The translations under genes were made by a program, and so were the position numbers. Positions 27,635 to 34,213 of a DNA stretch of 64,000 bases are shown one piece after another. The DNA comes from Streptomyces sp. AP-93 (GTDB lineage Bacteria > Actinomycetota > Actinomycetes > Streptomycetales > Streptomycetaceae), in contig NZ_JALGBX010000015.1 in the NCBI RefSeq assembly GCF_022808175.1, positions 100,428-164,427 of the forward strand. Direction: 5' to 3'. Within the stretch, counting starts at the first letter, position 1; the number at the start of each line of letters is the position of its first letter. The notes beneath the pieces are model-generated. The model made no database searches and was not told the DNA's origin. It was given only the letters and a program-made list of their open reading frames with translations.

Positions 27635-28312
27635 ATGGGCATGGGCTTCACGATCGGCGGCAGCCGCGGCACCAAGGAGTTCCGTTCCGGCGCTCGGCGC
27701 CGCGGCCGGACGTCGGAGTGCACGACGGTGGCGGAGTACACCGGACTCTGGGGCTGGGACGTGATCCCCGGCGCCCGGGCCGCGGGGCCCGCACGCGACT
27801 GCTCCTGCGGTCATACGAGTTGTGGTGCGCCGGGGGCGCATCCGCTGGGCCTCGCTCCGACGGTCCCGGCCGGCGCCACCCTCGACGAGGTCACCGAGAC
27901 CTGGAGCGGGTACCCGGGAGCCGCCGTGCTGCTCCCCGTCGGCCGCTCCTTCGACGTCATCGAGGTCGCCGAGGAGGCCGGGCGGCGGGCGCTGGTCCGG
28001 CTGGAGCGGATGGGCCTGCCGCTCGGCCCGGTGACCGCGACCCCGGACGGTCGGGCCCAGTTCTTCGTCGCCCCGGGGGCGGCCGCCGGGCTGCCGCAGC
28101 TGCTGTACCGGATGGGCTGGGACGACGCCGGTCTCGATCTGCGCGCGCTGGGCCAGGGGTCCTACGTCACCGCCCCGCCCTCGGACTTCGCGGGCCTCGG
28201 CCCCGTGAGCTGGATGCGCCCGCCGGCTCTGGACTCGGCCGGGGATCCCCCGCAGGCCCGCCTCCTGCTGGGCACCCTCGCCTACCTCTGCCACCGGCTG
28301 CGCCGGTCCTAG
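27635..28312 (+). CDS. primase/polymerase (prim-pol)-like protein, probably degenerate
   Basis: The protein has 225 residues with GGAGGGGG directly upstream. It matches the N-terminal part of the bifunctional DNA primase/polymerase family: a Trp/Gly start (YTGLWGWDVIPGA), a Cys/His cluster (CSCGHTSCGAPGAHPLG) and the core FDVIEVAEEAGRRALVRLE. Active AEP enzymes carry a D-x-D/E motif and a later His; here the first reads DVIEV and the second region reads GRAQFFV without His, so catalysis is doubtful. The gene is conserved between nsdA and ftsY in Streptomyces. Confidence 0.75.
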   Translation: MGMGFTIGGSRGTKEFRSGARRRGRTSECTTVAEYTGLWGWDVIPGARAAGPARDCSCGHTSCGAPGAHPLGLAPTVPAGATLDEVTETWSGYPGAAVLLPVGRSFDVIEVAEEAGRRALVRLERMGLPLGPVTATPDGRAQFFVAPGAAAGLPQLLYRMGWDDAGLDLRALGQGSYVTAPPSDFAGLGPVSWMRPPALDSAGDPPQARLLLGTLAYLCHRLRRS

Positions 28313-28327
28313 GCACTAGGGGCATGG

Positions 28328-28363
28328 CAGTGCCCCCGGGTCCTGGGGACCTCGGGGGCACTG
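28328..28363. terminator. bidirectional terminator, primase-like / ftsY
   Basis: CAGTGCCCCCG pairs with CGGGGGCACTG and the stem continues GGTCC/GGACC past a one-base bulge, between convergent stops at 28312 and 28397. Confidence 0.8.
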
Positions 28364-28396
28364 GCCGGCGTAAGAGCGTCGGGAGCGTGGGAGCGT

Positions 28397-29617
28397 TCAG
28401 TCGCCGATCAGGGCGTCGACGAAGGCCTCCGGCTCGAAGGGCGCCAGGTCGTCCGCGCCCTCACCGAGGCCGATGAGCTTGACCGGGACGCCGAGCTCGC
28501 GCTGCACCGCGATGACGATGCCGCCCTTGGCGGTGCCGTCGAGCTTGGTCAGCACGATGCCGGTGATGTCCACGACCTCCGCGAAGACACGCGCCTGGGT
28601 CAGGCCGTTCTGCCCGGTGGTGGCGTCCAGGACCAGCAGGATCTCGTCGAGCGGGCCGTGCTTCTCCACGACGCGCTTGACCTTGCCGAGCTCGTCCATC
28701 AGACCGGTCTTGGTGTGCAGCCGGCCCGCCGTGTCGATGAGCACCACGTCGGCGCCCTCGGCGATGCCCTCCTTGACCGCGTCGTAGGCGATCGAGGCCG
28801 GGTCGCCGCCCTCGGGGCCGCGTACGGTGCGCGCCCCGACCCGCTCGCCCCAGGTCTGGAGCTGGTCGGCGGCGGCGGCGCGGAAGGTGTCCGCCGCGCC
28901 GAGCACGACGCTGCGGCCGTCGGCGACGAGCACCCGGGCGAGCTTGCCGGTGGTGGTGGTCTTGCCGGTGCCGTTCACGCCGACGACCATCACGACGGCG
29001 GGGGTGTCCACGCCGCTCTCGGTCTTCACCGCGCGGTCGAAGTCGGTGCCGAGGAGCGCGACCAGCTCCTCCTTCAGCAGGGCGCGCAGATCGGCGGGGG
29101 TGCGGGTGCCGAGCACCTTGACCCGCTCGCGGAGCCGGTCCACCAGCTCCTGGGTCGGCGCGACACCCACGTCGGCGATGAGGAGGGTCTCCTCGATCTC
29201 CTCCCAGGTGTCCTCGTCGAGGTGCTCGCGGGAGAGCAGCGTGAGCAGCCCCTTGCCGAGCGTGTTCTGCGACCGGGCGAGGCGGGCGCGCAGCCGGACC
29301 AGGCGGCCGGCGGTGGGCTCGGGCACCTCGATCTCGGGCGCGGCCGGAACCTCGGCGACGGGGGCTTCGGGCTCCGCGACCGGGGCCTCGGCCTCGGCCT
29401 CGGGCAGCACGACCTCTTCGATCGTGCGGCGCGGCTCTTCCGCCGTCGGTGCGGCGTCCTCCCCCACCTGCGGTTCGGCGGGCGGGGCAGTGATGGTCGG
29501 CGTGCTGGGCGGGGCCGTGGGGGGCAGCTGCTTCTTCTTGCGGCTGCTGACCACGAGCCCGCTGATCGCACCGACCGCGACCAGGGCGATGACTACGGCA
29601 AGGATGAGGATTTCCAT
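28397..29617 (-). CDS. ftsY: signal recognition particle receptor FtsY
   Basis: The protein has 406 residues. Residues 3-24 are a membrane segment (ILILAVVIALVAVGAISGLV). An acidic Ala/Glu/Pro-rich A region covers about 25-100. The NG domain follows with VVGVNGTGKTTTTGKLARVL, DTAGRLHTK and TKLDGTAKGG. It is the membrane docking partner of Ffh in cotranslational targeting. The N-terminal anchor is typical of actinobacterial FtsY. Confidence 0.97.
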   Translation of the reverse strand: MEILILAVVIALVAVGAISGLVVSSRKKKQLPPTAPPSTPTITAPPAEPQVGEDAAPTAEEPRRTIEEVVLPEAEAEAPVAEPEAPVAEVPAAPEIEVPEPTAGRLVRLRARLARSQNTLGKGLLTLLSREHLDEDTWEEIEETLLIADVGVAPTQELVDRLRERVKVLGTRTPADLRALLKEELVALLGTDFDRAVKTESGVDTPAVVMVVGVNGTGKTTTTGKLARVLVADGRSVVLGAADTFRAAAADQLQTWGERVGARTVRGPEGGDPASIAYDAVKEGIAEGADVVLIDTAGRLHTKTGLMDELGKVKRVVEKHGPLDEILLVLDATTGQNGLTQARVFAEVVDITGIVLTKLDGTAKGGIVIAVQRELGVPVKLIGLGEGADDLAPFEPEAFVDALIGD

Positions 29618-29941
29618 AACCTGTCCAGTATGCGTGACCTGGCCGACGGCACCTCGTTCTCCAGGCGGGGCTTTGCACCCCGCGGGCCGGGCTGGTCCGT
29701 CGCTCGGCCGCGTGTCGGCGAGAAGCCCTTCGGGGCGGAGTCACAACGGGCCCAGTATCGGATACGGGCGCGGTCGGCGCTGAGCGCCCATGGGTTGTCG
29801 CGGCCCATGCCGTGGACCGCGACAACCCATGACTCCTGGGGTATCACACAGGGCAGTAAGCCTCTATTTGTGGTTTTTGCGGCAAATCTACGATGATGAG
29901 CAACCCCCATCACGCCCCCACCTCCCCCACGGAGTACACCT
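29618..29941. other. divergent intergenic region ftsY / permease
   Basis: This 324-nt stretch has no gene. It contains a 15-bp perfect inverted repeat (29789-29831, listed separately), a 5-bp repeat ATTTG...CAAAT (29866-29887) in an AT-rich patch that is the best place for the permease promoter, and upstream sequences serving ftsY. Confidence 0.5.
29789..29831. promoter_or_regulatory. 15-bp inverted repeat, candidate operator of the permease
   Basis: CATGGGTTGTCGCGG (29789-29803) and CCGCGACAACCCATG (29817-29831) are perfect complements separated by 13 nt, about 110 nt before the permease start. The arm centres are 28 nt apart, near three helical turns apart, which suits a dimer or tetramer of a repressor. 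Confidence 0.55.
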
Positions 29942-31414
29942 ATGTCTGCCGAGACCGCCGTCGAGTCGCGCGGCCTGGAGCCCGTCCCGGACTCCGAGCG
30001 CCGCGGCCGGGTCCGCGAGCTCGTCCCGACCTGGGTCGCCGCCAACATCAGCGTGCTGCTGCTGACCATGGGCGCCGGTCTCGTCATCTTCAACAAGCTG
30101 AACATCTGGCAGGTGCTCGTCGTCGCGATCGCCGCGCCCGTCGTCTCCTACGGGATCGTCGGACTCATATCCATCGCGGGCAAGCGCGGCGGCGCCCCCG
30201 GCATGGCGCTCTCCCGGGCCGTCTTCGGCCAGCGCGGCAACCTCTTCCCCGGAGCCCTGATCTGGGTCGCCCGCTGGGGCTGGGAGACCATCAACGCGGT
30301 CAGCGGCGCCTACGCCGTCCTGACCGTCCTCGACCTGGTCTTCGGCATCAAGAAGAACACCGCGCTGATCGTCGTCACCCTGCTCTTCTTCGTCGGCTGC
30401 ACCTTCCTGGTCTCCGGCCTCGGCATCAACGCGCTGCGCGTCTGCTCCAAGTGGTCCACGTACTTCTTCGGCGCCTTCAGCGTGCTCGTGCTGGGCTACC
30501 TGATCGCCGAGACCGACTGGTCGGCCGTCTTCGCCAAGCCCGCCGGCTCCACCGCGATGATGATCGCGGGCATCGGCACCATCGCGGCCGGCGGCATCAG
30601 CTGGGTCCCCTCGGGCCCGGACTTCACCCGCTACCTGCCCCGTACCGCCTCCGCCAAGGGCATGGTCGGCGCGACCATCGGCGGCGCGGCCGTCGTCGTG
30701 ATCCCGATGGTGCTCATGGGCGCGGTGATGGCCGTCGCCACTCCCGACCTGGCCACCGCGCAGGACCCGGTGTCCTTCATCGGCGAACTGCTGCCGACCT
30801 GGATCGCGGTCCCGTACCTGCTGATCGCGCTCGTCGGCATGCTCCTCATCAACTCGATGTCCATGTACTCGGCGGGCTTCACCGCCCAGACCCTCGGCAT
30901 CAAGGTCCCGCGCGCGGCGGCGGTCAGCGTCAACGCCGTCATCAGCCTGGTCTTCGGCTTCCTGCTGATGGTGGTCGCGACCAGCTTCTTCGGCTCGTTC
31001 ATCTCCTTCCTGACCTTGCTGGCCGTGGCCTTCTCCGCCTGGATCGGCGTCTTCGGCGTGGACATGCTGCGCCGCACCTCCTACGACGGGGCCGCGCTGC
31101 TGGACACCACGCGGAGCAGCGCCTACTGGTACCGGGGCGGTTTCGCCTGGCAGGCCATGACCGCCTGGGGCCTGGCCCTGGTGGTGGGCCTGCTGTTCAC
31201 GAAGGTCGACTGGTTCAGCGGCCCGCTCGCCAGCACCTGGATCGGGCAGAACGGCCTGGGCTGGGCGGCGGGCATCGTCACCTCGGCCGCGCTGTACGCG
31301 GTCCTGCCGCGCACCCCGGCGGCTCCGAATGCCCCGGAGGCCGTTCCGGTGGCCCCGGAGGCCGCGGCGGCCGCCGCGCAGGAGCGGGTCCCCGCCGGAT
31401 CCCTGTCCAACTGA
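29942..31414 (+). CDS. NCS1-family cytosine/purine permease
   Basis: The protein has 490 residues and about 12 membrane segments. The family signatures are GAPGMALSRAVFGQRGNLFP in loop 2-3 and the helix ending WGWETINAVSG. NCS1 members import cytosine, purines, allantoin, hydantoins or thiamin precursors; the substrate cannot be fixed here. It probably forms an operon with the downstream LLM oxidoreductase (63-nt gap holding a hairpin). The C-terminal 35 residues are Ala/Pro-rich. The insert is absent from my memory of the S. coelicolor order, hence probably accessory. Confidence 0.85.
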   Translation: MSAETAVESRGLEPVPDSERRGRVRELVPTWVAANISVLLLTMGAGLVIFNKLNIWQVLVVAIAAPVVSYGIVGLISIAGKRGGAPGMALSRAVFGQRGNLFPGALIWVARWGWETINAVSGAYAVLTVLDLVFGIKKNTALIVVTLLFFVGCTFLVSGLGINALRVCSKWSTYFFGAFSVLVLGYLIAETDWSAVFAKPAGSTAMMIAGIGTIAAGGISWVPSGPDFTRYLPRTASAKGMVGATIGGAAVVVIPMVLMGAVMAVATPDLATAQDPVSFIGELLPTWIAVPYLLIALVGMLLINSMSMYSAGFTAQTLGIKVPRAAAVSVNAVISLVFGFLLMVVATSFFGSFISFLTLLAVAFSAWIGVFGVDMLRRTSYDGAALLDTTRSSAYWYRGGFAWQAMTAWGLALVVGLLFTKVDWFSGPLASTWIGQNGLGWAAGIVTSAALYAVLPRTPAAPNAPEAVPVAPEAAAAAAQERVPAGSLSN

Positions 31415-31430
31415 CGCCACGTCAGCTAAC

Positions 31431-31471
31431 GTCCCCCTTCGCCCGCCCACCCACCTCCGGCGAAGGGGGAC
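31431..31471 (+). promoter_or_regulatory. hairpin covering the ribosome site of the LLM gene
   Basis: GTCCCCCTTCGCC (31431-31443) pairs perfectly with GGCGAAGGGGGAC (31459-31471). The right arm contains the AGGGGGA ribosome site of the gene starting at 31478. It can act as an intercistronic terminator/attenuator or hide the ribosome site. Confidence 0.65.
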
Positions 31472-31477
31472 TTCTCC

Positions 31478-32464
31478 ATGCCCATCACCGTGGCCCGGTT
31501 CAACCTCATCGACCCGAACGGCACCCCGGAAACCCTCTCCGCCCGCTACAAGGCCGCACTGGAGATGGCGAAGTACGCGGACGACCGCGGGATCGACACC
31601 ATCCAGACCGAAGAGCACCACGGCACCGACAACAACTGGCTGCCCTCCCCCTTCGCCTTCGCGGGCGCGGTCTTCGGCGCCACCCGCCGGATCGCGGTCA
31701 CCGTCTCGGCGATCATCGGCCCGCTGTACGACCCCCTGAAGGTCGCCGAGGACATCGCCGTACTCGACCTGCTCAGCGGCGGCCGCCTCGTCACGGTGGC
31801 CGGCATCGGCTACCGGCCCGAGGAGTACGAACAGCACGGCGTGGAGTGGGGCCGGCGCGGCAAGCTCCAGGACGAGCTGCTGGAGACCCTGCTGAAGGCG
31901 TGGACCGGCGAGCCGTTCGAGTTCCGCGGCCGTACCGTACGGGTCACCCCGCGGCCCTTCACCCAGCCGCACCCGCTGCTCCTGGTCGGCGGCAGCTCCC
32001 AGGCGGCGGCCCGCCGGGCGGCCCGCCTGGGACTGCCGTTCTTCCCGAGCGCGCACCTGCCCGAGCTGGAGGCGTACTACCACGCGCAGCTCGCGGAGTA
32101 CGGCACGGAGGGCTTCTGCATGATGCCGGCGGCCGAGACCCCACTGCTGCACATCGCGGAGGACCCGGACCGGGCGTGGGACCAGTACGGCGAGCGGTTC
32201 CTGCACGAGGCCGGGATGTACGCGTCCTGGCAGTCCAAGGACATCCGCAGCGCCGTACGGTCGGGCGCGCACACGGTGGCGGAGCTGCGCGCCGAGGGCG
32301 TGTACCGCATCCTCACCCCGGACGAGGCGGTCGCGTACGCCCGCGGCGCCGGCGAGGCGGGGAACCTGGTGCTGCACCCGCTGTGCGGCGGGATGCCCAT
32401 CGACGAGGGATGGCGGAGCCTGCAACTCCTGTGCGAGCAGGTACTGCCCCGCCTCAAGGACTGA
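31478..32464 (+). CDS. LLM class flavin-dependent oxidoreductase
   Basis: The protein has 328 residues, a luciferase-like TIM barrel. It has the family stretches IDTIQTEEHHGTDNNWLPSP and VAEDIAVLDLLSGGRLVTVA, and the phosphate loop LLVGGSSQAAARRAARLGLP. Members use FMNH2 or F420; neither cofactor nor substrate is certain. It lies directly behind the NCS1 permease, so it may oxidise the imported heterocycle (inference). The coding end overlaps a terminator hairpin. Confidence 0.87.
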   Translation: MPITVARFNLIDPNGTPETLSARYKAALEMAKYADDRGIDTIQTEEHHGTDNNWLPSPFAFAGAVFGATRRIAVTVSAIIGPLYDPLKVAEDIAVLDLLSGGRLVTVAGIGYRPEEYEQHGVEWGRRGKLQDELLETLLKAWTGEPFEFRGRTVRVTPRPFTQPHPLLLVGGSSQAAARRAARLGLPFFPSAHLPELEAYYHAQLAEYGTEGFCMMPAAETPLLHIAEDPDRAWDQYGERFLHEAGMYASWQSKDIRSAVRSGAHTVAELRAEGVYRILTPDEAVAYARGAGEAGNLVLHPLCGGMPIDEGWRSLQLLCEQVLPRLKD

Positions 32465-32482
32465 GACGGGGCAGTACCTGCT
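32436..32482. terminator. bidirectional terminator, LLM gene / glcP
   Basis: AGCAGGTACTGCCCCG (32436-32451) pairs perfectly with CGGGGCAGTACCTGCT (32467-32482). The left arm lies inside the last codons of the LLM gene and the loop spans its stop. Confidence 0.85.
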
Positions 32483-32513
32483 GTGAGAGGAGAGGGGCTG
32501 TTGGCGGGGTTGG

Positions 32514-33950
32514 TCAGCCCATCTCCTCCAACGCCTTGCCCTTGGTCTCCGGCACCCATTTGAGGATGAACGGGATCGAGAGCACGGCGAAGACCGTGTA
32601 GATGACGTAGGCGCCGGACAGGTTCCAGTCCGACAGGGACGGGAACGACACCGTGATGACCCAGTTGGCGATCCACTGGGCGGCGGCGGCCACGCCGAGG
32701 GCGGCGGCGCGGATGCGGCCGGGGAACATCTCCCCGAGCAGCACCCAGACGACCACGCCCCAGGACAGCGCGAAGAAGAGGACGAAGCAGTTGGCCGCGA
32801 CCAGGGCCACGATGCCCTGGGCGTGCGGCAGCGCGATGTCGTCGCCCGCGCCGGACTTGTACGAGAAGGCCCAGGCGGCGAGGCCCAGCGAGATCGCCAT
32901 GCCGACGGAGCCGATGAGGGCGAGCGGCTTGCGGCCGATCCGGTCCACGAAGATCATCGCGATCACCGTGCCGATGATGTTCACGACCGAGGTCTCGAAG
33001 GAGTACAGGAACGAGGCGCTCGGGTCGATGCCGACCGACTGCCACAGCGAGGAGCTGTAGTAGAAGATCACGTTGATGCCGACGAGCTGCTGGAAGACCG
33101 ACAGGCCGATGCCGATCCAGACGATGGGCAGGAAGCCCCTCTTCCCGCCGAGCAGGTCCTTGAAGGTGGACTTGTGCTCGGAGCGCATGGCGTGCTCGAT
33201 GTCCGCGACGCGGCCGTCGAGGTCGATGTGCTCGCCCTCGACCTCGGCGAGCACCTTGCGCGCCTCGGCGTTGCGGCCGACGGAGATCAGGAAGCGCGGG
33301 GATTCCGGGATCACGAAGGACATCAGCCCGTAGAGCACGGCCGGGACCACCATCACGCCGAGCATCCACTGCCAGGCTTCCAGGCCGCCGATCTCGCCGC
33401 GCTGGTCGCCGCCCGCGAGGTTGAGGATCCCCCAGTTGACGAGCTGGGAGATGGCGATGCCGATGACGATCGCGGCCTGCTGGAAGGAGGCGAGCCGGCC
33501 GCGGTACGCGGGCGGGGAGACCTCGGCGATGTAGGCCGGGCCGATGACCGAGGCCATGCCGATGCCGAAGCCGCCGATGATCCGCCACACCGCCAGGTCC
33601 CAGAGCGCGAAGGGCAGGGCCGAGCCGATGGCGCTGGCGGTGAAGAGCACGGCCGCGATCTGCATGCAGCGGATGCGGCCGATCCGGTCGGCGATGCGGC
33701 CGGCGGTGGCGGCGCCCAGCGCGCAGCCGATCAGAGCGGCGGCGATCACCTGGGCGAGGGTGGCGGGCCCTACGTCGAAGCGGTCCCGGATCGCGACGAC
33801 CGCGCCGTTGATGACGGAGCTGTCGTAGCCGAAGAGGAATCCACCCATGGCGGCGGCCGCGGTGATGAAGATGACGTGCCCGAGGTGGTCGGGCCGCGAT
33901 GCCGGGGCGCCGCCCGAGGCCGAGCCCCGCGCTGTGCTGCTGCTCGTCAA
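32514..33950 (-). CDS. glcP: glucose permease GlcP (MFS sugar porter)
   Basis: The protein has 478 residues and 12 membrane segments. Sugar-porter signatures are FGYDSSVINGAV in TM1, GRIADRIGRIR, PESPRFLI after TM6, VDRIGRKPLAL and the C-terminal VPETKGKALEEMG. It is very close to my memory of S. coelicolor GlcP1, the main glucose importer needed for glucose repression. A TTG start at 33950 is preferred: GGAG sits 6 nt upstream and the protein then begins MTSSSTA like the homologue. An ATG 46 codons upstream is in frame but not supported. Confidence 0.93.
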   Translation of the reverse strand: MTSSSTARGSASGGAPASRPDHLGHVIFITAAAAMGGFLFGYDSSVINGAVVAIRDRFDVGPATLAQVIAAALIGCALGAATAGRIADRIGRIRCMQIAAVLFTASAIGSALPFALWDLAVWRIIGGFGIGMASVIGPAYIAEVSPPAYRGRLASFQQAAIVIGIAISQLVNWGILNLAGGDQRGEIGGLEAWQWMLGVMVVPAVLYGLMSFVIPESPRFLISVGRNAEARKVLAEVEGEHIDLDGRVADIEHAMRSEHKSTFKDLLGGKRGFLPIVWIGIGLSVFQQLVGINVIFYYSSSLWQSVGIDPSASFLYSFETSVVNIIGTVIAMIFVDRIGRKPLALIGSVGMAISLGLAAWAFSYKSGAGDDIALPHAQGIVALVAANCFVLFFALSWGVVVWVLLGEMFPGRIRAAALGVAAAAQWIANWVITVSFPSLSDWNLSGAYVIYTVFAVLSIPFILKWVPETKGKALEEMG

Positions 33951-34069
33951 GGTCTGCTCCTGCGTGCTGCCCGGCTGCGGGGACGGGCGGGTGGGCGTAA
34001 TTCCTTCCAGTGGCGCACAGGTCAAGATCGGGCACCACCCGAAGGGATACGGCGGGAGCGAGCCTATGT

Positions 34070-34162
34070 GTTCATTTCTTGAAGTCAAGAGGAGGGGTGG
34101 GTGGGTATCTCGCCGCCATCGACGGGAACTGAGCGGGACTTGAGGTTCATTTCTTGAAAGAA
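34070..34162 (-). promoter_or_regulatory. paired operator-like sites upstream of glcP
   Basis: The 14-mer GTTCATTTCTTGAA occurs at 34070-34083 and again at 34145-34158, 75 nt apart. Each copy merges into a palindrome: TCTTGAAGTCAAGA (34077-34090) and TTCTTGAAAGAA (34151-34162). They are 120-212 nt before the glcP start in an otherwise GC-rich stretch and are probable regulator or promoter sites. Confidence 0.65.
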
Positions 34163-34213
34163 TCGCGGCTGACGCGTGTCACCCTGGACGCCACCGGGAC
34201 ACCATCGGGGATT

